Part shown: one piece after another, positions 44,213 through 53,042 of the stretch
How the letters are laid out: each line of letters opens with the position of its first letter
Numbering within the stretch: position 1 is the first letter of the stretch
Assembly (NCBI RefSeq): GCF_017743735.1
Contig: NZ_JAGHRO010000001.1
Span: 806,001-870,000, forward strand
Source: Shimia sp. R9_2
Lineage (GTDB): Bacteria > Pseudomonadota > Alphaproteobacteria > Rhodobacterales > Rhodobacteraceae
Reading direction: 5' to 3'
DNA length: 64,000 bases
Notes under the pieces: generated by a model
Databases searched by the model: none
Seen by the model: only the letters and a program-made list of their open reading frames with translations
What the model was told of the DNA's origin: nothing
Program-made: the position numbers and the translations under genes

Positions 44213-44230
44213 GCCGGGCTTTGGCCCGGC
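44213..44230 (-). other. Hairpin between permease and binding-protein genes
   Basis: GCCGGGC-TTTG-GCCCGGC overlaps the end of the permease stop region. It lacks a T-run on the minus strand, so I read it as an mRNA-stability stem ahead of the binding-protein gene rather than a terminator. Confidence 0.4.
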
Positions 44231-45193
44231 TTACTTCATTCCGGATAGGGTGATCCCCTCGATAAAGCGGCGCTGCGCGACCAAGAAAGCAACGATCAGC
44301 GGTGTGACGATCACGGTGGCGGTGGCCATCATGGGGCCAAAGAAACTGCCGTCGCCGTCGCCTTTGAATTCGCGCAGGCCTAACGGCGGTGTGAATAGAT
44401 CGCGGTTGCCGGTCACAACGATGCGCGGCCAGAAATAGTCGTTCCAATGGGCGACAACAGAAAAGATCGCAAAAGCCAAAAGTGCTGGGATCGCAGTGGG
44501 CAGCATCACGCGCCACACGATGGCGAATTCCCCCATGCCGTCCATACGCGCCGCATCAATCAGATCATCCGGCACGGTCATAAAAAATTGACGCATCAGG
44601 AAAATACCAAAGACAGAGATCGTCCAGGGCACAACCAACGCGGCATATGTATTCGTGAGCCCCACTTTGGCAAGCATAATGTAGAGCGGCAGGGCAATGG
44701 CGTGCACAGGGATCAACAGGCAGAACAGCACCAGGGAAAACACCGCCTCGCGCCCCCAGAACTTAAGCTTTGCTAGTGCGTAGGCCGCAGGTAAGGCAAC
44801 CACAATCTGGATCAAAAAGATCGACGCGGTTACGATCACACCGTTGAGCAAGTAGCGCAGCAAAGGTGCTTCGGTGAAGGCTTTGGAGTAGTTGAAAACA
44901 ATTGGGCGCATCTGGCAGTCGGCCACCGCTTCGGCTACCAAAGCATCCCGAATTTGACTGTCGGTCTGGTTTGGAAAGCGCGGTGCGGCGGCTGCGACGT
45001 CATCACGGTTTGGATCGCGCAGCTTTACGCAGCGTTCATCGACCATCATTTCCTGTCGCCCAAAGAAGCCACCTTCACCTCGGTCGATCTCGCCCGGAGA
45101 TTTGAACGAATAGCTGACCATCATATAAAATGGAGCGATCACCACGAGCGCGCCAAGGATCAGAATAAGATGCTTCCAAAGATCGCGTGTCAT
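44231..45193 (-). CDS. Carbohydrate ABC transporter permease, MalG/UgpE type
   Basis: A 320-residue inner-membrane permease with about six membrane segments. The EAA loop that docks the ATPase is read as AARMDGMGEFAIVWRVMLPT. Between the first two membrane segments lies an unusually long extracytoplasmic insertion (about residues 36-95), which makes it about 40 residues longer than typical MalG-type subunits. It overlaps the first permease gene by one base, so the two are co-translated. Confidence 0.9.
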   Translation of the reverse strand: MTRDLWKHLILILGALVVIAPFYMMVSYSFKSPGEIDRGEGGFFGRQEMMVDERCVKLRDPNRDDVAAAAPRFPNQTDSQIRDALVAEAVADCQMRPIVFNYSKAFTEAPLLRYLLNGVIVTASIFLIQIVVALPAAYALAKLKFWGREAVFSLVLFCLLIPVHAIALPLYIMLAKVGLTNTYAALVVPWTISVFGIFLMRQFFMTVPDDLIDAARMDGMGEFAIVWRVMLPTAIPALLAFAIFSVVAHWNDYFWPRIVVTGNRDLFTPPLGLREFKGDGDGSFFGPMMATATVIVTPLIVAFLVAQRRFIEGITLSGMK

Positions 45194-46155
45194 CAGTAGT
45201 GCACCTTGCGCTCCACCAGCCAGCGCTGGATCAGAGTCAGAAACATCACAAAGACCAAGAACAAAACGGTAATGGCAGAACCGATCCCGATGAGATTTTG
45301 TTGAACGCCTTTTTCAAAGATCGCGAACATCATCACATAGGTTGATTTGTTCGGCCCGCCGCCTTGCGGCCAGAAGGCTTCGATGGTGTCAAACACTTGA
45401 AAGGCGCGGATGCACGAAATGGTCACGACAAATACAGTCGTCGGTCCAAGTGCTGGCCACGTTACAAGGCGGAAGCGTTCCCAACCAGATTTCGCCCCAT
45501 CTATTTCAGCAGCGTGGTACAGTTCCCGATGCACGCCGGTCAGGCCAGCAAGGTACAACACCATATTGAACCCAAACCCTTGCCAGACGCCGATAAAACA
45601 GATCACCCAGATCGCGTAGTCTCTATCTCCGAGCCAAAGCGGAAACCGGTCCCCACAACCTTTCTTTAGAAAAGGAATGATCTCAAGAATTGTCCCGCAG
45701 GACATTTTAAGGGTGTGGTTGACCATGCCAATTGACGGATGCAACATGAATTCCCACGCGATAGCCATAGCCAACAAGGTCGCCATCACCGGCAGGAAAA
45801 AAATGGTTTTGTAAAGATCGCCGATCCTGCCCAAAGAGTTGATCAATAGCGCAGCCCCTAGTCCCAGACCAACCGACAAAGGCACCACTGTGACCACATA
45901 GGTAAAGGTGGCGATGAACATCTTTTCATAGGTCGAACGAGAAAACAGACGTTCATAGTTTTTTGCACCGACCCAATTGAAGGTGTCATTGCCGAGCGAA
46001 TAATCTGTGAAAGATAAAATTCCGGCGATCACGACTGGGACCAACAGGATCAAGACCATCAATCCAAGCGCAGGGGCTGTGAGCCACCATGCCGTGCGGC
46101 ACTGTGCGGTTTCCGCAGAAACAATCACGGGCGTATGGGTTTCCGCAACGGCCAT
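45193..46155 (-). CDS. Carbohydrate ABC transporter permease, MalF/UgpA type
   Basis: A 320-residue permease with about six membrane segments (for example LGLMVLILLVPVVIAGILSF near the N-terminus). The EAA-type loop is YHAAEIDGAKSGWERFRLVT. I chose the ATG at 46155, because only one base separates it from the stop of the ATPase gene; the frame is open to 46455 but that part is antisense-like and overlaps the ATPase gene. It should pair with the MalG-type subunit as a heterodimeric channel. Confidence 0.9.
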   Translation of the reverse strand: MAVAETHTPVIVSAETAQCRTAWWLTAPALGLMVLILLVPVVIAGILSFTDYSLGNDTFNWVGAKNYERLFSRSTYEKMFIATFTYVVTVVPLSVGLGLGAALLINSLGRIGDLYKTIFFLPVMATLLAMAIAWEFMLHPSIGMVNHTLKMSCGTILEIIPFLKKGCGDRFPLWLGDRDYAIWVICFIGVWQGFGFNMVLYLAGLTGVHRELYHAAEIDGAKSGWERFRLVTWPALGPTTVFVVTISCIRAFQVFDTIEAFWPQGGGPNKSTYVMMFAIFEKGVQQNLIGIGSAITVLFLVFVMFLTLIQRWLVERKVHY

Positions 46156-46156
46156 G

Positions 46157-47308
46157 CTAAGCAACTTCGCTTTGCGTCGAAGCGACGTGCTGGTGGAAGA
46201 TACGTTTGCCGTTAGGGCCGAACAAGAGAGCAGCGCCATCATCAAAGGCCAAGCCAACATTGGCACCAATATACAAGGAGTTGCGCTGCTCAGGGGCGGC
46301 GCGCAGAGTGACGCGGCCATCGTGCCCCTCAAGGCCGATCTGTGCAAAGATCTCGGAACCAAGGTTTTCGACGTGGACGACCTGCCCCGCGAGGAGCGAG
46401 TCATCGCCAGCAAGGCGCAAAGCCTCAGGGCGCAAGCCAATACGAACAGGGCCACTCAGATTTTTAGGGGCCAATGTCGGCAAAACAACTTTGTCGAACG
46501 TAAGCACCCCATCCCTCGCTTCCACCGGCAGGATATTGATTTTTGGCGAGCCGATAAATTCAGCAACGCGAATGTCCAGTGGGTTGTTGTAAACTTCGTC
46601 TGGCGCATCACATTGTAGGATTTCCCCGCCCATCATAACTGCGATACGGCTCGACATGGTCATCGCTTCGACTTGGTCATGAGTCACATAGACAAAGGTC
46701 GCACCCAAACGACGGTGCAATTCAGCAATCTCGGCTCGTGTTTGAACCCGAAGTTTGGCGTCCAAATTTGACAAAGGCTCATCAAGTAGAAAAGCCGCTG
46801 GTTCACGTACTAAAGCGCGTCCCAAGGCCACACGTTGGCGCTGGCCACCGGACAACTGGCCGGGTTTTCGATCAAGAAGCTTGTCAATCTCAAGCGTCTG
46901 CGCTGCGTGTTTGACAGCAGCAGCGATTTCGACGTTTCTATCACGCGACCCCGGCAGATACGGTCCGATCACAGGTAGCCTTTGCACATTGCTCAATTTG
47001 CGCATTTTCAGAGGCACCGAGATATTTTCTGCAACGGTCAAATGCGGGTAAAGCGCGTAGGATTGAAACACCATCGACAGGTTGCGATCCGCCGCGCGAA
47101 TACATGATACGTCCTGCCCGCTAATGCGGATTGCGCCAGAAGTCTGGCCTTCGAGGCCAGCAATGATGCGCAGCAAAGTAGATTTTCCGCAGCCTGAAGG
47201 GCCGATGAGTGAGACGAATTCTCCGTCAGCGATATCCAAGGATATCCCTTTGAGCACCTGCGTGTCCCCAAAGGCTTTGGTTACATGATCAATCTGTAGA
47301 TCGGCCAT
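46157..47308 (-). CDS. ABC transporter ATP-binding protein (UgpC/MsmX type)
   Basis: A 383-residue ATPase. It has Walker A GPSGCGKSTLLRIIAG, signature LSGGQRQRVALGRALVREP, Walker B AAFLLDEPLSNLD and the switch histidine in VYVTHDQVEA. A C-terminal TOBE domain (about residues 240-370) is typical of sugar and glycerol-3-phosphate importers. A short insertion follows the Q-loop (RLPVIGPYLPGSRDRN). It is the first gene of the operon, 110 bases from the divergent LysR gene. Confidence 0.92.
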   Translation of the reverse strand: MADLQIDHVTKAFGDTQVLKGISLDIADGEFVSLIGPSGCGKSTLLRIIAGLEGQTSGAIRISGQDVSCIRAADRNLSMVFQSYALYPHLTVAENISVPLKMRKLSNVQRLPVIGPYLPGSRDRNVEIAAAVKHAAQTLEIDKLLDRKPGQLSGGQRQRVALGRALVREPAAFLLDEPLSNLDAKLRVQTRAEIAELHRRLGATFVYVTHDQVEAMTMSSRIAVMMGGEILQCDAPDEVYNNPLDIRVAEFIGSPKINILPVEARDGVLTFDKVVLPTLAPKNLSGPVRIGLRPEALRLAGDDSLLAGQVVHVENLGSEIFAQIGLEGHDGRVTLRAAPEQRNSLYIGANVGLAFDDGAALLFGPNGKRIFHQHVASTQSEVA

Positions 47309-47359
47309 CTGATTCCCCCATCAGTTGGCGGAAGACCTAAAAGGCGAAGGCGAAATTCC

Positions 47360-47371
47360 TATGACGTCATA
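47360..47371. promoter_or_regulatory. Palindrome between ABC operon and LysR gene
   Basis: TATGACGTCATA is a perfect 12-base palindrome in the 110-base gap between the divergent ATPase and LysR genes, 51 bases from the ATPase start codon and 47 from the LysR start. It is a good candidate operator for the LysR protein. Confidence 0.45.
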
Positions 47372-47418
47372 TTAGTGAAACCGATAGCTGATAGCGAAAA
47401 TGGCGGAAGGAGGCTCCG

Positions 47419-48294
47419 ATGCGCCCAAACCATCACCAGTTTATCGCGTTCTCATATGTCGTGCGTGAAGGAAGTTTTTCCGCCGCCGCACGGCGACTGG
47501 GGGTCACTCAGTCAACTGTCACACAGCATGTTTCAAAACTGGAGGAACTTGTGGGATCAGAACTTCTGCTTCGAAGTCGTGATGGTGTTTCCCTAACACC
47601 GACAGGGCGTGATTTCTTCGGATTGGCGGATCGCCTTGTCACCTTAGATAGCGAAATCGGTGAGCGTCTTCGCGGTTATTCCTCCTTAAACGAAGGGCGT
47701 CTGAAAGTGATCGCGAATGCGCCACAACCGGCCTTACAAGTGATCGCAACTTTTAACGCCCACTTCCCAAACGTGCACATTGATTTCCGCCTGTCCGACT
47801 GGACAACAGCCATCCAACTTATTCGAGATCGTGTGGCTGATGTTGGTCTGATTACGGATGCGCCGGAGTGCGATGATTGGGATCGGGTTGTTCTGCAAAA
47901 AACGCGATATGTCTTGTACTGCCGTTCTGACCACGCTTTAGCAGGTCGAAACAGTGTAGGTCTTGAGGAACTGGTCGACCAGACCATTATCCTGCCTGAA
48001 CAAGGCTCACTGACGCAACGCGTCGTCCGCCAGAAGCTCTCTGAGCGAAAAATCGACCTGCCTCAACTTATTACGATGACGACATTTCCGGTTATGTGCG
48101 AAGCTGTTAGGCAGGGTCTCGGTGCTGCAATATTCTTGAAAAACAGCAGTCACATTTACGATGAATTGGTTGAAATCCCGATGCGTGATTTTCAAAAGGA
48201 GCATCAAACGTGGCTCGTCGCACCCAAAGATCGAGCACGCCTTAAATTAATCAATGAATTTCGTAACGCAGCACTCGCAATCACGATCCAATAG
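47419..48294 (+). CDS. LysR family transcriptional regulator of the island ABC operon
   Basis: A 291-residue LysR regulator with an N-terminal winged helix (HHQFIAFSYVVREGSFSAAA followed by RRLGVTQSTVTQHVSKLEEL) and an effector domain starting RLKVIANAPQPALQVIATF. AAGGAGG precedes the ATG. Some related regulators in Proteobacteria govern phosphonate/phosphodiester uptake, but that is only suggestive here. Its divergent position next to the ABC operon and the palindrome between them make that operon its probable target. Confidence 0.88.
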   Translation: MRPNHHQFIAFSYVVREGSFSAAARRLGVTQSTVTQHVSKLEELVGSELLLRSRDGVSLTPTGRDFFGLADRLVTLDSEIGERLRGYSSLNEGRLKVIANAPQPALQVIATFNAHFPNVHIDFRLSDWTTAIQLIRDRVADVGLITDAPECDDWDRVVLQKTRYVLYCRSDHALAGRNSVGLEELVDQTIILPEQGSLTQRVVRQKLSERKIDLPQLITMTTFPVMCEAVRQGLGAAIFLKNSSHIYDELVEIPMRDFQKEHQTWLVAPKDRARLKLINEFRNAALAITIQ

Positions 48295-48557
48295 CTGGTT
48301 GGCAAGGCTTAACGCCATCAGCACATCTATTCGAATAGTTCTGTGCAGCGCACAAGCGGCGAACGACTGCGCGCACTTTATAGCCTAAAACGTCACATTG
48401 GCTTCAAGGTGAGAGCAGACATATGAACGCAGAGATCGAACGACCCCTTTGTCCGTTTAGCGGTCTCCGCTACCACCTCCGGTTAAGATCCACTGCGCGG
48501 ACTCTGCCACCTTGCGTATTTAGTACCAACTAATCCTGAGCTGCTCATAACCGCAGC

Positions 48558-49058
48558 TCAGAAGTCTTTGTAGGTGAGGCCTGCGCTCCACTTCTCAACA
48601 TAATTGCCTATCCAAACTAGAAAGGAGGCTCCTACCAATTCCACCGTGCCGAAGTCATGATCCCAGAAGTAGACGGGTGCTGACGCAACGGTATCACCTC
48701 GAAGATCCGCGATGTCGAAGCAGAATTTGTTGCCCATGCTGTCGTTCCCAATGGCGATTAGGTTCTTCGGCATACCGATCTTCCACCAGCCAGTTGATAC
48801 TTCTATAATGTCATGGGGAGCGTAGAGGCCAGAAAGATCGTGGAGATCAGCCTCCCGCTCATCAATCGCCTCGAGCAAGGCAAGTGTCGGGCTTGGCAAA
48901 CCTACCGATAGGACCTCCGCTTTGTAGTCTTCAGGAAACCGGATGCCGAGGGTTGTCTCTGCGTCATTCAGTTCTGAATGATTGACTTTCACCGGGGGAT
49001 GATCTGGGTGGCTCCATTGAGTGAAGAAGGCCAGAAGGATGCCACTAATAATATCCAT
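48558..49058 (-). CDS. SMI1/KNR4 family protein (immunity-protein fold)
   Basis: A 166-residue protein. The SMI1/KNR4 pattern is readable: ELNDAETTLGIRFPEDYKAE, GMPKNLIAIGNDSMGNKFCF, and SFLVWIGNYVEKW near the end. In bacteria this fold mostly serves as immunity against contact-dependent or polymorphic toxins. No toxin gene is adjacent. I chose ATG 49058 with GAGG upstream; the frame is open to 49109. The N-terminus (IISGILLAFFTQW) is hydrophobic but short. About 260 bases on its 3' side and 660 bases on its 5' side are non-coding, so it stands alone. Confidence 0.75.
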   Translation of the reverse strand: MDIISGILLAFFTQWSHPDHPPVKVNHSELNDAETTLGIRFPEDYKAEVLSVGLPSPTLALLEAIDEREADLHDLSGLYAPHDIIEVSTGWWKIGMPKNLIAIGNDSMGNKFCFDIADLRGDTVASAPVYFWDHDFGTVELVGASFLVWIGNYVEKWSAGLTYKDF

Positions 49059-49720
49059 GATCGCCTCTATGTGAAAGAATATCGAAGGTACATTATTATC
49101 AGATCGCAAGATCGCAAGGCGATTTGAGTTCGTTTAGGGCCTTCTCTTCACTGCTGAAGGTCCCCAAATCCAACCGTCCGACGCGACGGCGGTTTTTTCA
49201 CCAGTATCGACCTTTTCTGACACAGCAGAAGTCTCCGAAGCCGACTTTAGAGCAGCCGCAGCGAAAGGGTGTTCTGTCCGCGCAGCAGACCTTCGGGCGA
49301 AGCGCGACCCTTCGCCCTAACAAGTAGTTGGGTAGGGTCTGCCTAGGGCTGGTGCCGGCAGTGCGCTACTGGTCATTCGTGCTAATTTTGCTAAAAGCAG
49401 TGTCTACCGCTTTGTTGCTCGTTGCGCTCAATCTTGTGAAGCTTGCTGGATGCTGATCTGTCAGCCCCCCAGTTACTCGGAGACCATGTGGGCGAGAACC
49501 TAACAAGCTGCGCCTCTTCCGCCTTGTGCGCGAATAGGGCGGAATCACCAAGGGGAAAGCACGGGATTCTCAGGGAGTTTTGTAGGCTTTTTCAGGTAAG
49601 CGAATGTTATCTGAGCGTCAGGGCTTTTAATTGAAGGATTTCTCCTCAAAAGCCCAGTATAAGCTTTGGTGCCATTTCGGCAGAAGCTTTAAACAACCTG
49701 CCAAACCGACAACTCAACTC
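49059..49720. other. Intergenic stretch in the island, decayed or non-coding
   Basis: 662 bases with no supportable gene. A plus-strand frame at 49124-49327 (67 residues) is basic and of low complexity, without ribosome site. The text around 49250-49320 resembles the GC-mixed debris often found in Roseobacter accessory DNA. Nothing here explains a toxin partner for the SMI1/KNR4 gene. Confidence 0.4.
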
Positions 49721-50473
49721 TTACACTGCGTCTCTTTCCCGCATAGAGGCCTTTGCTCTTGCTGCAAGTGTTTCCTCATCTCCATCGACTTCTTCCAGGC
49801 GCTTCAGTAGGCGTCTGACGCCTGCCGGTCCCCATAGATTACCGCGACTGGTGCGCAGCCCTTCGTTATTGGCAGCATCCGCTATCGCTTGGAGTGGCGC
49901 GCTTCCAAGTGTTTGTTTGAGGCGGTCGCGTACTTCGGCAAGTTCATGAGCTTTGCGGTCCGCTGTGTCGGATCTCACCTTCCTGGAAGCATGGACTGCG
50001 TCTTGCGTATTCAGGTGCCGCTCTGCCTTCGGTATCGCTTTTCGGGGAATAGGTGTCCGGACATATCTGACCGGTCTCTCAGCCAGACACAGTTGCCTCA
50101 GCAGGGTTTCAGGGAGCTCACCCAGAAGTTTGCCTGTCTTGAGATCCCTGATGTTTTCCTTGAATAACAACAACTCTTCAAGAAGTGTCACGGTGTTATC
50201 GCCAGAATAGTGGGCAAACAGTCGGCGAAAATCGTCGATGATAACTGCGCTACTTTGTTCTCTCACACTCTCTAAGAGTTCTTGCAATGTTGGCAGATCG
50301 GTCAGCGATTTGTAGCTGCGAGAATGGTCGTAGAATACGCGCAGCTTTTCGGCGGCTCCCAACTCATTTGCCACGCCTTGAAGATTGGCGAGTTGTTGCT
50401 TGGCTGATGGGTGCTGTTGGATAGATCCATTTGGTTTTGGACCGTGGGTGAGTAGGGCATACGCTGGTATCAA
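49721..50473 (-). CDS. Serine-recombinase-like protein lacking the catalytic serine
   Basis: A 250-residue protein that reads like a shortened resolvase/invertase. The N-terminal part has YALLTHGP where active enzymes have YARVS, then SAKQQLANLQGVANELGA and SLTDLPTLQELLESVREQSS, which follow the resolvase pattern, and DDFRRLFAH in place of DRLxR. The C-terminal part (ADAANNEGLRTSRGNLWGPA, then VRRLLKRLEE) resembles the DNA-binding recombinase domain. The catalytic Ser and one catalytic Arg are missing, so it is probably a DNA-binding partner or directionality factor. It starts with TTG and is divergent from the integrase, 190 bases away. Confidence 0.6.
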   Translation of the reverse strand: MIPAYALLTHGPKPNGSIQQHPSAKQQLANLQGVANELGAAEKLRVFYDHSRSYKSLTDLPTLQELLESVREQSSAVIIDDFRRLFAHYSGDNTVTLLEELLLFKENIRDLKTGKLLGELPETLLRQLCLAERPVRYVRTPIPRKAIPKAERHLNTQDAVHASRKVRSDTADRKAHELAEVRDRLKQTLGSAPLQAIADAANNEGLRTSRGNLWGPAGVRRLLKRLEEVDGDEETLAARAKASMRERDAV

Positions 50474-50663
50474 CGGGTTCTCTTTATGTTGTGGCTACAT
50501 AAACGCGAGGATTGGAGGTGTATCTGGCGGGCTGTTCTGCTTCAATCTAAGAAAAGTGATGCATTTTGGCAACATTTGCGGAAAATATTCGGAAATCGCC
50601 CGAAGGCTTCGAGGCCGATTACTAGCACAGATCGGTCAAGAACTAACCAAGGGAAAGATCCGC

Positions 50664-51611
50664 ATGTCCAAATCATCAAAAACCGTATCTGACGCGTGCC
50701 AAAGCTGGCTGAAAACCTGCCAGCGCAATGAGCTTGAGCGCTCTACAATGAAAGCCTATCGCAGCCATGTGCGCATCCATATTGAACCGAAGATAGGAGG
50801 TCTCTTGCTCGCGGAGCTGTCGCGTGGCGATATCCGGGATTTCATGGATGATCTACTTGATGGTGATGTGTCGCGTGCGCAGGTGAAGAAGATCATGGTG
50901 AGCCTCAGAGCCATTTTGACCGAAGCGGTTGAACGCGAATGGGCCAGCCACAACGTTGCAACCGAAGTGAAGCTTAAGCGCAGCTCCCGCGTCGATGGCA
51001 AGCGCGTGGATGTGCCAACCAAGGCAGAGATCAGAACGATCATAGCGAAAGCGCCTGCGTCACATCGGGCCATGTTCATCACAGCTATCTTCACGGGCAT
51101 GCGGATCTCTGAATTGAGGGGCCTGACATGGGGTGCGATCGATTTTGATCGGCGCGTGATCCAAGTCCGACAGAGAGCAGATGAATACTGTGAAATCGGT
51201 TTGCCGAAGAGCCGTGCCGGCACACGTGAGATCCCAATGGCCCCGACTGTCTTTGAAGAGCTTTGGGAGTGGAAGGCTAACGCGCCTGAAAGCAAGCTGG
51301 ATCTGGTGTTCCCAAATTCTGTCGGCAAGGTGCAGAACTATTCAAACATCTACAACCGCGTGTTCAAACCGATGCTTGTCAAAGAGGGTATCGTTGATGA
51401 AATGGGGGAGGCCAAGTTTGGCATCCACGCCCTTCGCCATGCGGCAGCGTCTTTGTTCATCGAGCAAGGCTGGAACCCCAAGAAGATCCAAACACTGCTT
51501 GGTCACGCTTCCATCACGATGACAATGGATGTCTATGGACATCTGTTTGAGAACGCGGAAGAGGACGTTTCAATGTTTGAGAAGTTGGATGCCGAGCTGA
51601 TGGCGGCCTGA
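50664..51611 (+). CDS. Tyrosine-type site-specific recombinase/integrase
   Basis: A 315-residue integrase with an N-terminal SAM-like core-binding domain (about residues 5-90) and the C-terminal catalytic domain. The catalytic set is complete: Arg in GMRISELRGL, His/Arg in IHALRHAAASLF, His in LLGHASITMT and the nucleophilic Tyr in MDVYGHL. It should carry out integration and excision at the tRNA-Phe 3' end. I chose ATG 50664; an in-frame ATG at 50559 is an alternative. It stands in the middle of the island instead of beside a repeat, which is unusual. Confidence 0.9.
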   Translation: MSKSSKTVSDACQSWLKTCQRNELERSTMKAYRSHVRIHIEPKIGGLLLAELSRGDIRDFMDDLLDGDVSRAQVKKIMVSLRAILTEAVEREWASHNVATEVKLKRSSRVDGKRVDVPTKAEIRTIIAKAPASHRAMFITAIFTGMRISELRGLTWGAIDFDRRVIQVRQRADEYCEIGLPKSRAGTREIPMAPTVFEELWEWKANAPESKLDLVFPNSVGKVQNYSNIYNRVFKPMLVKEGIVDEMGEAKFGIHALRHAAASLFIEQGWNPKKIQTLLGHASITMTMDVYGHLFENAEEDVSMFEKLDAELMAA

Positions 51612-51715
51612 CACAAGCAGTGGCGGCTGTCCGAGCTGTTTGACGCCGCCACTTTAGCCACTTCGGGAATGTGGGGCGATGTTCCTGCTAAGGTGCTGTC
51701 CGAGTTAGCAAGCAG

Positions 51716-52000
51716 CTAGGAAAGCCGCGAACAGCCCTGAAGCCCGGCGGGTAAAACGAGCCATGCTCCCTTTTGGTACAGTTGAATGGCCAGACCCGCA
51801 TTCTCGGACGCCAGTGTCACGCTAAAAGGTGAGGCCGACAAAATCGCCACATCTTTTGGCATGCGCTCTAGGAAATCTTGGCTGGGAAACACGACCAACG
51901 CAGCAGGTGCATCATCGGTCAACAGGGTTACCGCCCCAAGAATACCCAGCCATCCAAACAAAAGCAGCACCAGTGACAACAAAACGCTTCTAGTAGTCAT
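51716..52000 (-). CDS. Small membrane-anchored protein, 94 residues
   Basis: A short protein with an N-terminal membrane segment (VLLSLVLLLFGWLGILGAVT) and an exported tail with a single cysteine near the end (LQGCSRLS). No lipobox is visible. I do not recognise the family; the tail (PSQDFLERMPKDVAILSASP) has the look of a regulatory or sensor domain. It overlaps the preceding gene by 11 bases and is the last gene of a five-gene overlapping operon. Confidence 0.65.
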   Translation of the reverse strand: MTTRSVLLSLVLLLFGWLGILGAVTLLTDDAPAALVVFPSQDFLERMPKDVAILSASPFSVTLASENAGLAIQLYQKGAWLVLPAGLQGCSRLS

Positions 52001-53042
52001 GGATATGCTCTAGCCGCTGAGTTCCATCTTGCAGCGCTCGCAGATCAGAGGCCAGGTTCGCAACCTTTGTCAAAATTATGTGCCGATGGCTTTCAAAACC
52101 CTGCCTGGCATCGCTGTAGATCGCATTAGGTTGGGTATCACTTTCTGAAATAGTCGTGAACATGATGTCATCATTTCCTGCGATCTCGACAAACTCAACG
52201 CCAATACTTGCCATTTCCAAAATGAGATGTGTGAGTTCGCGGTAACGTATCGTTTCGATTTCGATGCCGAAACGTGTTTTACCGACAACGGTCACCCCAT
52301 TGAAACGTTCCAGCGTCTCGGGTGAAACGCCATCAACAATCATGCGCAGGGTGAGCGCGTCAGCGCCAACGCCCGCAACAGCGGCGTCTATCACTTTAGC
52401 GTAGGCGGCTTTGGTGCGATATTCTAACCCCAAGGCAATCCGTCGCTCGCGGTCTCTCAGTTCTTTTGCGTCCTCCTCTGCAAGAGCCTGCGCGTCCGCG
52501 AGGAAATCCCATTTGTACCAAGGCACCTGTTGAAGAAAAGATGCGTACTCTTTCGCCTGTTGCGCTGAAACGTCGTCCAGAATGGCTCTGGAGGGACCAC
52601 GGAGAGCCGAGAAAAGACGACCAAATGTTTCTTCGTAGGCTGCCTTAGCCAACAACTCAGCCGTGAAGCTTACGCCGATCACGTAAACCATTTGCTTCGT
52701 CGCGCCTTCAATAGGCCCAAGAGTACCTGACGCCTGAGACATGGTGCACACCGAGCGCCAGAACCCCGAAATACCTTTGAGAAACTGGTAGTCATGCGGG
52801 TCGCCTGTTTCGATGACGCGTGCGTAATCTTCATAGGCGTGAACAATATGCCATTCCGGATAGGTCAAGAGCGTGCGTGATTCAGCACGGTGATGCATTT
52901 GGTCCAAGATCGGTTTGCGCGAGTCCGCCTCTCCGGTTGGTCGGCACATGGTCTCTGAATACACAACTGGGGATAAGAGCGCCAGGACACCTACAACGGC
53001 AACTGCAGTCAGCCTCAAGAGCCATCGCAAGAATAGTCTCAT
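51990..53042 (-). CDS. Membrane-anchored protein of unknown function
   Basis: A 350-residue protein with a single N-terminal membrane segment (FLRWLLRLTAVAVVGVLALL), the rest probably periplasmic. Phrases such as TLLTYPEWHIVHAYEDYARV and GISGFWRSVCTMSQASG suggest a conserved but unnamed family. I know no function. ATG 53042 overlaps the stop of the membrane protein before it by 4 bases, and the operon continues with the small anchored protein. An open frame to 53075 is a weaker start. Confidence 0.75.
   Translation of the reverse strand: MRLFLRWLLRLTAVAVVGVLALLSPVVYSETMCRPTGEADSRKPILDQMHHRAESRTLLTYPEWHIVHAYEDYARVIETGDPHDYQFLKGISGFWRSVCTMSQASGTLGPIEGATKQMVYVIGVSFTAELLAKAAYEETFGRLFSALRGPSRAILDDVSAQQAKEYASFLQQVPWYKWDFLADAQALAEEDAKELRDRERRIALGLEYRTKAAYAKVIDAAVAGVGADALTLRMIVDGVSPETLERFNGVTVVGKTRFGIEIETIRYRELTHLILEMASIGVEFVEIAGNDDIMFTTISESDTQPNAIYSDARQGFESHRHIILTKVANLASDLRALQDGTQRLEHIHDY

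Noticed and set aside
49124-49327. 67-residue basic ORF as a possible toxin partner of the SMI1/KNR4 protein
   Set aside because: Low-complexity composition, no ribosome site, and no toxin-like motif.
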